Origin: an uncultured Clostridia bacterium
Lineage (GTDB): Bacteria; Bacillota; Clostridia; Oscillospirales; Ruminococcaceae
DNA length: 28,579 nucleotides
NCBI GenBank assembly: GCA_937906945.1
Contig: CALCUE010000049.1
Coordinates: 1 to 28,579, forward strand
Reading direction: 5' to 3'
The notes beneath the pieces were generated by a model. That model searched no databases, was not told where the DNA came from, and saw only the letters and a program-made list of their open reading frames with translations. Both the position numbers and the translations under genes were made by a program. Shown here piece after piece: positions 13,006-22,154 of this stretch (within the stretch, counting starts at the first letter, position 1; each line of letters starts with the position of its first letter).

Positions 13006-16000
13006 ATGCTCCGTTTTCTCATCGGCACCAACGAAAAAGCCCGCCGGAAGCGGCTCTATGACGAAATTGCCCAAACACCCGGTCCGGCTTTGCTTCTTGT
13101 GCCCGAACAGTTCTCCTTCGAGAGTGAAAAGCTGCTCAACGCCGCTTTGGGTTCCGAAAAAGCCCAGAACGTCGAGGTTTTGAGCTTTTCGCGCCTTTGT
13201 AACAGCGTTTTCCGCCGGTTCGGCGGTCTGGCCGGCGATTATTCCGACGACACCACCAAGCTCCTTTTGATGGGCGCGGCTCTTTCCCACGCCGCCGATG
13301 ACCTGCGGTTTTATCAAAAAACCGTCCTCGGCGCTCCGTTCATCGAAAAACTGGTGGAGACGGACACCATTCTCAAAAACGCCGCCGTCACGTCCGAGGA
13401 CCTTTTCCGTCTTTCCGACGGTACGGAAGAAAGCGTGCTCAAAGCGAAAGCCCATGACCTCGCGCTGATCTTTTCCCACTACGACGCCCTTCTGGGCGAA
13501 AGCTGGCTGGATCCTCTGACCGACCTTTCCCGGGCGGCGGAAATCCTTTCTGAGCACGACTTTTTCTCCGAAACCCCCGTTTTCCTCGATAACTTCACCG
13601 GCTTCACCGGCAGCGAGCAAAAGCTCCTCGCCGCCGTGCTCAGCCAGTCCCCCACCGTCACCGTAAGCCTTCGCTGTCCCGCTCTTTTCGATAAAACCGG
13701 CGGCTTCGGTCTTTTTTCCAAGACCCAGCGCACCGCCGGAAAGCTTTTGCGCCTGGCGGACTCCGTCGGCGTAAAAGTGGCTTCGCCCGTTCTTGTGGAG
13801 ACCGAAACGGATAGCCGTCCCGAAGCTATCCGCTCGCTGGAGGACCATTTTTTCCAGGACAAAAACCCCGTCGAAACGAACAAGGGCGAAGTCCGGCTGA
13901 TCTTTGCCGACGACGCCTACGACGAGGCGGCTTTTGTCGCCTGCGAGGCGCATTCTCTGGCTGAAAACGGTCTTCGCTGGCGGGATATGGCCATCATCGC
14001 CCGGGACCTTACGCCCTATCGCCACGCTTTGCCCGACGCTTTCGCCAAGGCGAACATTCCCCTTTATACCGACGAACCGGCGGATTTTCACGCCCATCCG
14101 CTGGCGGCTTTTCTTTTAGCGTCCCTTTCCGCCGTCCAAAACCGCTTCCCCGCCGAGGACGTTTTTCGCCTTCTCAAAACCGGCCTTCTGCCGGTGGACG
14201 AGGAAGCCGTCGCCGAGTTCGAAAACTACTGTTATATCTGGAATATCCGGGGTTCGCTGTTCCTTTCCGATTTCACCGGAAACCCCGACGGCTTTTCCGA
14301 GGATCCCCGTCCCGAAAGCCTTTCGGCGCTGCCTCGCCTCAACGAACTGCGGCGACAGATCGTCGAACCGCTTGTGACGCTGCGGGACAGCCTTTCCTCC
14401 GCCGACGGTGAAATTTTCTCCCGGGCCGTCTATCAATATCTGGTGGACGCCAAGGTGACGGAGGGCCTTCGGCGGCTTTATGACCAATATTTTTCCGACG
14501 GCAACCGTGCCGCCGCCGAGGACCTCGACACCTTCTGGACGGCCCTCATCGGCATTCTCGATAAATTCACTTCGTCCCTTTCCGGCGTCGTTCTTCCGCT
14601 TCCGGTTTTGAACCGGCTTTTGGAAACGGCGCTTTCCACCGTCAAAATCGGCGTTCTGCCGAAGACGCTGGACTGCGTCATGGCCGGAACGGCGGACCGC
14701 TTCCGTCCCGCCGACTTAAAAGCCGTTTTCCTCATCGGCGTCACCGAGGGCGTTTTTCCCGCTTCGCCGAAAAACGGCGGCCTTTTCACCGATTCCGAGC
14801 GTCAGACCATGGAGACCTTCGGTCTCGAACTGGGCGAGGGCGACCTCGATCCTCTGCTTTCGGAACGGATGTACGCCTATAACGCTCTGACCGCCGCTTC
14901 GGAAAAGGTGTTCGTAACGGTGCCCCGCTATGACGCGGCGGCCAAAGCCCTTTCACCGTCATCCCTGGTGCGGCGGCTTCCCGAAGCCGTTTTTCCTCTT
15001 CCCGAGGAATCCACCGCCGATCTGCCGGAGACCTTCTGGCTCTGTTCCGAGGAACTGGCCTTCGAGCGGTTAGCCGCCGGTTTTTCCGACGAAACGCCGG
15101 CTTTTCGGGCGCTTTTCGCCTGGTTTTCCGGCAAAGAGGGCTGGAAAGACCGGGTCGAAAAGCTCGGAAAAGCGGTCAAGCCCGCCGAACTCTCTCTCCA
15201 GAACAAAGGGAACGCCGAAAAGCTCTTCGGGCAAAGCGTTCTGCTCTCTCCCTCCAGTATCACGAACTATTACGAGCATTGCCCCTTCTGTTATTTCGCC
15301 CGCTCCGGTCTTTCTCTCAAAGAACGGAACCGGGCCCGGCTGGAGGGCGCTTCCGCCGGCTCCCTCATCCACTATATTCTTCAAAAACTCATCGCCAAAT
15401 ACGCCGGCGGCATCGCCGCTCTTTCGGAGGAAGCTCTCCGCGCCGAGATTGACGATCTTTTCGAGGAATACCTTCAGACGGTCCTCGGCGGCACCGTCGG
15501 CAAAACGCCGTCCTTCCTCTATCTCTTCCGCCGGATCGCCGATTTCCTCGTGACCCTTCTTCAGCGGGTGGGCAAGGAGCTTTCCGACGCGGCCTTTAAG
15601 CCCTACGCCTTTGAACAGGCTCTGGACGATTCCGGCGAGGTGCCGCTCTATCGCCTTACCACCGACGACGGAAAAACCATCGCCGTCTGTGGAAAGATCG
15701 ACCGGGTCGATACGGTGGAACTGGACGGCGTTCGCTACGTCCGGGTGGTCGATTACAAGACCGGGCGGAAGGTCCTCGACCTTAACGACGTCTATTACGG
15801 GATCAACATCCAGATGCTTCTTTATCTCTTCGCCATCTGGCAGGGCGGAAAAGGCGGCCTTGCCGACGCCAACCCCGCCGGGATCCTTTATATGCCGGCG
15901 CGGGATACGATCCCGTCGGCGGATTCCGCCGCCGACGCCGCCTTCGAAAAGACCGATCCTTTCAAAATGAACGGCCTTCTTCTTCGGGACAAAGCCGTCG

Positions 16001-16377
16001 TTTCCGCCATGGAACCGAACCTTCCCGGCGTCTTTCTTCCGGTCAAGGAGAAGGATTTTTCCGAGGAGGCGGAAGAACCGACCCCTTCCGACGACTTCAT
16101 TTCCGCCCTTCTCACCGGCCGGAAGAACAAAAGCCTTGCCGATCTCTCCGAGTTCACCCTCATCCGCCGGCATATCGACGGTCTTCTCAAAACCATGGTG
16201 ACGGATCTTTGCGACGGAAAGATCGCCGCTTTGCCGTTCCGGAACGGCAAAGCCTATTCCTGCGACTTCTGCCCCTATGCCTCGGTCTGCCGCCGGACGG
16301 AAACCGATCCTTTTATCCTCCACGAGAATTTTTCCGGCGACCAGAAAGCCGCCGGGGAAGGAGATGACGAACCGTGA
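13006..16377 (+). CDS. addB: AddB subunit of AddAB helicase-nuclease
   Basis: With AddA this 1123-residue protein processes double-strand DNA ends and recognises Chi-like sites for RecA loading. It has the expected length and an N-terminal ALLLVPEQFSFESEKLL segment. The iron-sulfur cysteines Cys759, Cys1086, Cys1089 and Cys1095 have the C-terminal C-x2-C-x5-C spacing of the family. A RecB-type nuclease motif VVDYKTGRK (Asp916, Lys918) is present. The usual N-terminal Walker A (GRxGSGKT) is absent: after FLIG the sequence is TNEKARRKR. In well-studied AddAB the motor is AddA, so the complex may still work. ATG with GGAGG at good spacing. The end overlaps addA by four bases (GTGA). Confidence 0.96.
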   Translation: MLRFLIGTNEKARRKRLYDEIAQTPGPALLLVPEQFSFESEKLLNAALGSEKAQNVEVLSFSRLCNSVFRRFGGLAGDYSDDTTKLLLMGAALSHAADDLRFYQKTVLGAPFIEKLVETDTILKNAAVTSEDLFRLSDGTEESVLKAKAHDLALIFSHYDALLGESWLDPLTDLSRAAEILSEHDFFSETPVFLDNFTGFTGSEQKLLAAVLSQSPTVTVSLRCPALFDKTGGFGLFSKTQRTAGKLLRLADSVGVKVASPVLVETETDSRPEAIRSLEDHFFQDKNPVETNKGEVRLIFADDAYDEAAFVACEAHSLAENGLRWRDMAIIARDLTPYRHALPDAFAKANIPLYTDEPADFHAHPLAAFLLASLSAVQNRFPAEDVFRLLKTGLLPVDEEAVAEFENYCYIWNIRGSLFLSDFTGNPDGFSEDPRPESLSALPRLNELRRQIVEPLVTLRDSLSSADGEIFSRAVYQYLVDAKVTEGLRRLYDQYFSDGNRAAAEDLDTFWTALIGILDKFTSSLSGVVLPLPVLNRLLETALSTVKIGVLPKTLDCVMAGTADRFRPADLKAVFLIGVTEGVFPASPKNGGLFTDSERQTMETFGLELGEGDLDPLLSERMYAYNALTAASEKVFVTVPRYDAAAKALSPSSLVRRLPEAVFPLPEESTADLPETFWLCSEELAFERLAAGFSDETPAFRALFAWFSGKEGWKDRVEKLGKAVKPAELSLQNKGNAEKLFGQSVLLSPSSITNYYEHCPFCYFARSGLSLKERNRARLEGASAGSLIHYILQKLIAKYAGGIAALSEEALRAEIDDLFEEYLQTVLGGTVGKTPSFLYLFRRIADFLVTLLQRVGKELSDAAFKPYAFEQALDDSGEVPLYRLTTDDGKTIAVCGKIDRVDTVELDGVRYVRVVDYKTGRKVLDLNDVYYGINIQMLLYLFAIWQGGKGGLADANPAGILYMPARDTIPSADSAADAAFEKTDPFKMNGLLLRDKAVVSAMEPNLPGVFLPVKEKDFSEEAEEPTPSDDFISALLTGRKNKSLADLSEFTLIRRHIDGLLKTMVTDLCDGKIAALPFRNGKAYSCDFCPYASVCRRTETDPFILHENFSGDQKAAGEGDDEP

Positions 16378-19300
16378 GCGAACGAAAATGGAACGCCGAA
16401 CAGCAAAAGGCCATTGAATCCCTCGGCGGGAACCTTCTGGTATCCGCCGCCGCCGGTTCCGGCAAAACCGCCGTTCTGGTGGAACGGGTCATCCGCATTC
16501 TCACCGACGACACCCGACCCGTGGACGCCGACCGCCTTTTGATCGTCACCTTCACCAAAGCCGCCGCCAACGAGATGAAGACCCGACTTTCCGACGCTTT
16601 GGCCGAAAAGCTGACCGCCGACCCGGAAAACGGCTGGCTTCGCCATCAGCAGCTTCTGATGGAGCGGGCCCATATCAGCACCATCCATTCCTTTTATACC
16701 GACGTGGTGACCGAAAACTTCAGCCGGGTCGGAATTTTCCCCGATTCCCGGGTCGCCGACGAGCAGGAGGACGATTTCCTTCTGCGGGACACCCTTTCCG
16801 AATTGTTGGAGGCGGAATTTGAGAAAAACGACCCGGTTTTCCGGGACCTTGTGGAAATTTTCCGCTCCGGAAACAGCGTCTCCGGTTTGGGCGACCAGCT
16901 GGCCGATCTTTATAAGACCGTTCGGTCGTTGCCCCATTTTGAGGACTGGTTGGACGAAAAGGCCGCCCTTTATGGCGACCCCCGTCCTTTTGCCGAGACC
17001 TTCTGGGCCGGTCTGGTCTTAAAGCGGATCCCGGTCCGTCTTCAAAGCGTTCGGATGAAAGTCTCATCGGCCCTTTCCTTCGCCGAGGAACAGAATCTTT
17101 CGGCTTACGCCGCCACCGTCCGGGAGGATTCCGACCTTCTGGAAACGCTCTATCAGAGCGCCCTTTCCGCTTCCTTCGCGGAAACGAGGGCCCTCTTCGC
17201 CGATTTCCGGTTTCCCCGCCTTGCCTCCGCCAAAGTGGACGACGTCCTTAAAAAGGAATTCCAGAAACGCCGGAACGCCTATAAAACCCTTTTCAGCAAT
17301 CTCGCCAAAGAGATCGCCCTCTATTCCGGTGACGGCTACGTCGCCGACCGGGACGCTCTTTATCCCCTGGTCACCCGGCTTTTTGACCTTCTGAAGCGGC
17401 TCGACCAAGCCTTTTTCTCGAAAAAGCAGGAAAAGCACCTCATCGACTACGGCGACATGGAGCAGCTGACCCTTAAAGTTCTGCTCGAAAAAAATGAGCA
17501 CGGCGACTACGTCCCGACGAGCACGGCGAAGGAGATCGCCTCCCGCTTCGACTATATCCTCGCCGACGAGTGTCAGGACAACAACAAGGTGCAGGACGCC
17601 ATTTTTTCCGCCATTTCCCGGGGCGACAACCTCTTTTTCGTCGGCGACGTCAAACAGAGCATCTATCGCTTCCGCCAGGCCATGCCGGAGCTTTTCCTCG
17701 AAAAGCGGGACCTCTGGCCCCTTTTTGACGGCACCCATTATCCCGCCACCATCCTTCTCGGCCGCAACTATCGAAGCCGCCGCAACGTCACCGACGGGGT
17801 CAACTTCGTCTTTCGCCAGCTGATGCAGAAATCCGTCGCCGAAATGGATTACACCGCCGCCGAGGAACTGATCCCGGAGGCATCGTTCCCCGAAAGCGAC
17901 GAAATTCGCAACGAATTTCTGCTCATCGAAAGCCCTTCCAACGAAAAAACCTATGAGACCGAGGCCCGTATCGTCGCCCGGCGGGTGAAACAGATGGTGG
18001 AAGAGGCCGTTCCCGTCACGGAGAACGGCGTTCTCCGTCCCTGCCGCTACAGCGACATCGCTCTGCTTCTAAGGGCCGATTCCGGTCGCTCCCTCTACTA
18101 TATCCGGGCCTTGCAGGCCCTCGGCATTCCCTGCCAATGCGAAAAAGACAAAGCCGGCTTTTTCCTCCGTCCGGAGGTCATGGCCGTCCTCAACACCCTC
18201 AAGGCCATTGACAACCCCGCTTTGGATATCCCTCTTTCCGGCGCGATGCTTTCGGAGCTTTTCGGCTTCACGCCGGACGATCTTGCCGCCATTCGCCTTC
18301 AAAAGCGCCGGGGAACTCTTTATTCCGCCGTCAAAGTCGCCGCCAAAGACGGTGACAAAAAGGCCGCCGCCTTTTTGTCAGTCCTCGGCGAACTGCGGCG
18401 CTATGCCGCCTATGAATCTGCCGACGGCCTCATTCAGCGGCTTTATGACCGCACGCTGGCGGTGCCGATCTTCCGCAGTCTGCCCGACGGCGATCTGCGC
18501 CTTGCCAACCTGCGGCTTCTTCTCCAATACGCCGCCGAACGGGAGCAAAACGGCTTTTCCGGTCTTTCCCGCTTCCTCTCCTACCTCGCCCGGTTGGAGG
18601 AAAACAAAAAGGATCTGGCGCCGGCCGGTCATACCGGTGCCGGCGGCAACGTCGTGCATATCATGAACGTCCACGGCTCCAAGGGTCTTGAATACCCGGT
18701 GGTGTTCCTCTGCGACGTTTCCCACCAGTTCCGCCTGGCGGACGGCAGCGCCCGCTCCCTTTTCCACACGAAACTGGGCTTCGCCTCGTTTCTGCGGGAT
18801 CCGGTGACCGGCGTTCGCTATAAGTCGATCCCGTGGCACATCCTTCTCTCCGAGATCAACGCTCTTTCCATCGCCGAGGAAATGCGCATCCTCTATGTCG
18901 CCATGACGAGGGCGAAAGAAAACCTGGTGGTCGCCGCCACCTTCCATCCGGACAAGATCCCGACTCTTTCGCCGGATATTTTTACCGGAACGGCGTTGGA
19001 GCCCTCCTTTATCAGCGAGGCGAAATCCTTCGGCAAATGGCTCTTCGCCGCTTTATGCCGTCATCCCGACGGCGCTTTGCTCCGAAAGATCGCCGCTCTG
19101 CCCGAGGATCTTCCGGTTCTGCCCGACGGTTCCCGCTGGTCCTTCACCCATATCCCGCTGACCGATCCGCTCCAAAGCCCGGTTTCGACCGTTTTGTCGG
19201 AGGAACCGGCGAAAACACCGGACGAAGCGCCGGATGAGGCGCTTCTTACGAAGCTTCGGGAAAAGGAAAGCTGGGTCTATGACCACAAGGCCGCCGAATC

Positions 19301-19994
19301 CATCCCCGAAAAACTGACGCCGAGCGCGGCGGCGGAAGATCCGCTTTTCGCCCGCCTCGGGGAAACCGAAAACTGGATCTATCCCAACAAGGCCGCCGAA
19401 TCCATCCCGGTCAAGGCCGGTGTTTCCTCCCTCACCCACCAGGAAATGCGCCAAAAGCTCCTCTTTTCGGCGAAGCCGATGAACGGCGCCCTTTCCGGCG
19501 CCGCAAGAGGTACCGCTCTTCACACCTTTATGCAGTTCTGCGACTTCGAGAAGGCGAAAGCCGACCCCGAGGCGGAAATCGCCCGCCTTGCCGGCGAACG
19601 GTTCCTCACCGAAAAACAGGCCGCCGCCATCGCCCCGGAAAAGGTCGCCGCCTTCTTCCGAAGCGACCTTTTCGCCCGGATCGAACGTTCCCCCTGGGTG
19701 CGGCGGGAACTGCGGTTCCTCGAAACGATCCCCGCTTCGGAGCTCGGCTATGAAGGCGCCTCGCCCGATGACAAGATCACCGTTCAGGGCGTCGCCGACT
19801 GCGTCTTCGAGGAGGACGGACGCCTCATCGTCGTCGATTATAAAACCGACTTTGTGGAGGACATCGAGGAACTGCGCCTTCGCTATGCCGCTCAGCTTCT
19901 GATGTACCGCCGTCTTCTTTCCGTTTCCCTCGGAAAAGAGGTCTCCGGCGAAATCATTTGGTCCTTCCATTTCGGCAAGGAACTGCCGCTTTAA
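16374..19994 (+). CDS. addA: AddA subunit of AddAB helicase-nuclease
   Basis: This 1206-residue UvrD/Rep-type (SF1A) helicase with a C-terminal RecB-family nuclease domain is the motor of AddAB. Motifs in order: Walker A SAAAGSGKTA (Lys31), VTFTKAAANEMKTRL, ISTIHSFYTDVV, Walker B region YILADECQDNNKVQD, VGDVKQSIYRFRQA, GRNYRSRRNV, MNVHGSKGLEYPVVFL and LYVAMTRAKENLVV. The nuclease motif VVDYKTDFVED has Asp1155 and Lys1157. The start is GTG, overlapping addB by four bases, so translation is coupled. Between helicase and nuclease, residues 961-994 and 995-1028 are a tandem duplication containing KAAESIP twice. One copy of the W-x-Y segment is normal at this place in the family. A strong terminator follows. 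Confidence 0.97.
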   Translation: MSERKWNAEQQKAIESLGGNLLVSAAAGSGKTAVLVERVIRILTDDTRPVDADRLLIVTFTKAAANEMKTRLSDALAEKLTADPENGWLRHQQLLMERAHISTIHSFYTDVVTENFSRVGIFPDSRVADEQEDDFLLRDTLSELLEAEFEKNDPVFRDLVEIFRSGNSVSGLGDQLADLYKTVRSLPHFEDWLDEKAALYGDPRPFAETFWAGLVLKRIPVRLQSVRMKVSSALSFAEEQNLSAYAATVREDSDLLETLYQSALSASFAETRALFADFRFPRLASAKVDDVLKKEFQKRRNAYKTLFSNLAKEIALYSGDGYVADRDALYPLVTRLFDLLKRLDQAFFSKKQEKHLIDYGDMEQLTLKVLLEKNEHGDYVPTSTAKEIASRFDYILADECQDNNKVQDAIFSAISRGDNLFFVGDVKQSIYRFRQAMPELFLEKRDLWPLFDGTHYPATILLGRNYRSRRNVTDGVNFVFRQLMQKSVAEMDYTAAEELIPEASFPESDEIRNEFLLIESPSNEKTYETEARIVARRVKQMVEEAVPVTENGVLRPCRYSDIALLLRADSGRSLYYIRALQALGIPCQCEKDKAGFFLRPEVMAVLNTLKAIDNPALDIPLSGAMLSELFGFTPDDLAAIRLQKRRGTLYSAVKVAAKDGDKKAAAFLSVLGELRRYAAYESADGLIQRLYDRTLAVPIFRSLPDGDLRLANLRLLLQYAAEREQNGFSGLSRFLSYLARLEENKKDLAPAGHTGAGGNVVHIMNVHGSKGLEYPVVFLCDVSHQFRLADGSARSLFHTKLGFASFLRDPVTGVRYKSIPWHILLSEINALSIAEEMRILYVAMTRAKENLVVAATFHPDKIPTLSPDIFTGTALEPSFISEAKSFGKWLFAALCRHPDGALLRKIAALPEDLPVLPDGSRWSFTHIPLTDPLQSPVSTVLSEEPAKTPDEAPDEALLTKLREKESWVYDHKAAESIPEKLTPSAAAEDPLFARLGETENWIYPNKAAESIPVKAGVSSLTHQEMRQKLLFSAKPMNGALSGAARGTALHTFMQFCDFEKAKADPEAEIARLAGERFLTEKQAAAIAPEKVAAFFRSDLFARIERSPWVRRELRFLETIPASELGYEGASPDDKITVQGVADCVFEEDGRLIVVDYKTDFVEDIEELRLRYAAQLLMYRRLLSVSLGKEVSGEIIWSFHFGKELPL

Positions 19995-20001
19995 GTTTCT
20001 T

Positions 20002-20039
20002 CTCCTTTCCGTCCCTTTGGGACGGAAAGGAGTTTTTTT
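20002..20039 (+). terminator. intrinsic terminator after addA
   Basis: CTCCTTTCCGTCCC and GGGACGGAAAGGAG form a perfect 14-base-pair stem with a TTT loop, followed by seven T. It begins eight bases after the addA stop codon. Confidence 0.96.
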
Positions 20040-20043
20040 AAAC

Positions 20044-20085
20044 GGAAAAGGCCCATTCCCGGTTTCCCGGGGACGGGCCTTTTCC
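20044..20085 (-). terminator. intrinsic terminator of the opp operon
   Basis: On the minus strand GGAAAAGGCCCGTCCCCGG pairs with CCGGGAATGGGCCTTTTCC around a short loop with a small internal mismatch. The 3' arm includes TTTT, and GTTT with more T follows. It lies between the convergent addA and oppF ends. Confidence 0.8.
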
Positions 20086-20116
20086 TGCGTTTCCATATTT
20101 CACTATTAGGGAGAAA

Positions 20117-21061
20117 TCAACGATAATCGCTGTCGTCGGCGATCCATTTGGCGAATTCCTCGTCGGTGGCAAGGACGTTATGCGTTCCGTCCACCAGATG
20201 CATCACGCCGGCGTTATAGTCGATGCCGCTTTCGCGGTAGTTATAGGTCATGGACTTGCGTTCCTTTTCCACAACGGGGTTCGGGTGCGGAATGGCGGAA
20301 AGCAGGCTCTTGGTATAGGGGTGGATCGGGTTCGAGAAAATCTCGTCCGTCGTTCCGGTCTCTACCAGGTGCCCCAGGTGCATGACGCCGATGCGGTCGG
20401 AAATGTATTTGACCATCGAAAGGTCATGGGCGATAAAGAGGTAGGAACAGCCGGTCTCCTTCTGCATATCCTTCATAAGGTTGACCACCTGCGCCTGAAT
20501 GGAGACGTCCAGAGCGGAGATGCACTCGTCGGCGATGATGAGCTTCGGGTTCATGATAAGAGCCCGGGCGATGCCGACACGCTGCCGCTGACCGCCGGAG
20601 AACTGGTGCGGGAACCGCTCGGCGTGTTCCGGCGCCAAACCGACTTTCTGAAGGATGCGGGCGATCTTTTCGTTTCGTTCCTCCTTCGTCTCATAAAGAT
20701 GGTTGATGTCCAATCCCTGACCGATGATGTCCGCCACCTTTTTCCGGGGGTTGAGGCAGGCCATCGGGTCCTGGAAGATCATCTGCATCTCGGTGCGAAG
20801 GGTGTGGTTCACCTCGTTGGAAAGGTGACCGGAAATATCGAGCCCGTCGAAAGTGATCTTGCCGTCGGTGGGGTCATAAAGCCGGATGATGGAACGGCCG
20901 ACGGTGGTTTTACCGGAGCCGGACTCGCCGACCAGACCGTAGGTCTCGCCGGGATAAATTTCAAACGAAACATCGTCCACGGCGCGGACGGTGTATTTTT
21001 TGCTGATGGGGAAATACTGTTTCAAGTGCTCCACTTTAAGAAGCGGGGTTCTTTCTTCCAT
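20117..21061 (-). CDS. oppF: oligopeptide ABC transporter ATP-binding protein OppF
   Basis: This 314-residue peripheral ATPase is one of the two nucleotide-binding subunits that power peptide import. Walker A GESGSGKTT (about residues 44-52), signature FSGGQRQRVGIARAL, Walker B region LIIADECISALDVSIQAQV and the switch His in LFIAHDLSMV are intact. The C-terminal oligopeptide/dipeptide extension (NPIHPYTKSLLSAIPHPNP) is typical of OppF/DppF. The start ATG lies one base after the oppD stop, with its GGAGGG site inside the end of oppD, so translation is coupled. The last 40 residues (from SGIDYNAGVMHLVDG) are an added tail. Last gene of oppABCDF. Confidence 0.95.
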   Translation of the reverse strand: MEERTPLLKVEHLKQYFPISKKYTVRAVDDVSFEIYPGETYGLVGESGSGKTTVGRSIIRLYDPTDGKITFDGLDISGHLSNEVNHTLRTEMQMIFQDPMACLNPRKKVADIIGQGLDINHLYETKEERNEKIARILQKVGLAPEHAERFPHQFSGGQRQRVGIARALIMNPKLIIADECISALDVSIQAQVVNLMKDMQKETGCSYLFIAHDLSMVKYISDRIGVMHLGHLVETGTTDEIFSNPIHPYTKSLLSAIPHPNPVVEKERKSMTYNYRESGIDYNAGVMHLVDGTHNVLATDEEFAKWIADDSDYR

Positions 21062-21062
21062 C

Positions 21063-22139
21063 TTATTTTCCCTCCTTCAGCATACGGTCAATTCTTGCCC
21101 GAAGCTCCTTCGGCATTTCCACCTTCGGGGCGTTCTCGTCCAGAAGCCAGGTGGCGGCATAGTGGGTGTCGCTGACCTTGAAGAGCGGCGGCTCGGCGAT
21201 CTTGTCGATGTTGAGCGCGAACTCGTTCCGGGGAGCGAAAGCGTCGCCCTGTACTTCGTGGAGAAGGTTGGGCGGGCTTCCGGGAATGGCGTAAAGCCGT
21301 TCGTCGTTGGTGTCAAGGTCCGGCAGAGCGGAAAGCAGACCCCAGGTATAGGGGTGACGGGGGTCGTAATAGATCTCGTTGACGCTGCCCCGCTCGACGA
21401 TCTTGCCGGCGTACATGATGTTGACGAAATCGGCGACTTTGGCGACAACGCCAAGGTCGTGGGTGATATAAATAACGGAAATGCCGAGCTTCGTCTGGAC
21501 TTCCTTAATAAGCTCCAGGATCTTTGCCTGAATGGTAACGTCCAAAGCGGTGGTCGGTTCGTCGCAGATGAGAAGGTCGGGGTTGCACGAAAGGGCGATG
21601 GCGATGACGACACGCTGCCGCATACCGCCGGAAAGCTGGTGCGGATAGCACTTGAAGCGGTTTTCGGCGTCGGTGATACCGACCATCTCGAGAAGCTCGA
21701 TGGCTCTCTTTTTCGCTTCGTCCTTCGGGGTCTTATAGTGCCAGATCATGCCTTCCATGATCTGGGCGCCGATGGTCATGGTGGGGTTTAGCGAAGTCAT
21801 CGGGTCCTGGAACACCATGGCGATACGCTTGCCGTTGATGGTTTTCCGCATTTCCTTTTTGGAGAGGGTCAGAAGGTCGATGGTCTCCTCCTCGCCGTTG
21901 TCGTTTTTAAAAGTGAACCAGGCGTGACCGGAATCCACCCGACCGTTGGTATCCAAAATGCCGATGGCGGTTTTGACGGAGACCGATTTACCGGAGCCGG
22001 ACTCGCCGACGATGGCGACGGTCTCGCCGCGACGAACGGCGAAATCCACGCCGCGAAGAGCGTGAACTCTTCCGGCGGTGGTGGCAAAGGAGACGTGCAG
22101 ATTTTCGACTTTTAAGATGAAATCACTTTGATCACTCAT
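21063..22139 (-). CDS. oppD: oligopeptide ABC transporter ATP-binding protein OppD
   Basis: This 358-residue ATPase is the partner of OppF. Walker A is VGESGSGKS, near residue 40. After it comes the insertion typical of OppD (NDNGEEETIDLLTLSKKEMR) before the Q-loop MVFQDPMTSLNP. The signature LSGGMRQRVVIAIAL, LLICDEPTTALDVTIQAKIL and YITHDLGVVAKVADFV follow, then the C-terminal extension RHPYTWGLLSALPDL with the GSPPNLLHEVQGDAFAPRN element. That element often carries cysteine ligands for an Fe-S cluster in related DppD/OppD proteins (C-x-x-R-C); here the cysteines are missing. It begins 15 bases after oppC with a GGAGG-type site. Confidence 0.95.
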   Translation of the reverse strand: MSDQSDFILKVENLHVSFATTAGRVHALRGVDFAVRRGETVAIVGESGSGKSVSVKTAIGILDTNGRVDSGHAWFTFKNDNGEEETIDLLTLSKKEMRKTINGKRIAMVFQDPMTSLNPTMTIGAQIMEGMIWHYKTPKDEAKKRAIELLEMVGITDAENRFKCYPHQLSGGMRQRVVIAIALSCNPDLLICDEPTTALDVTIQAKILELIKEVQTKLGISVIYITHDLGVVAKVADFVNIMYAGKIVERGSVNEIYYDPRHPYTWGLLSALPDLDTNDERLYAIPGSPPNLLHEVQGDAFAPRNEFALNIDKIAEPPLFKVSDTHYAATWLLDENAPKVEMPKELRARIDRMLKEGK

Positions 22140-22154
22140 AAAATCCGCCCTCCT

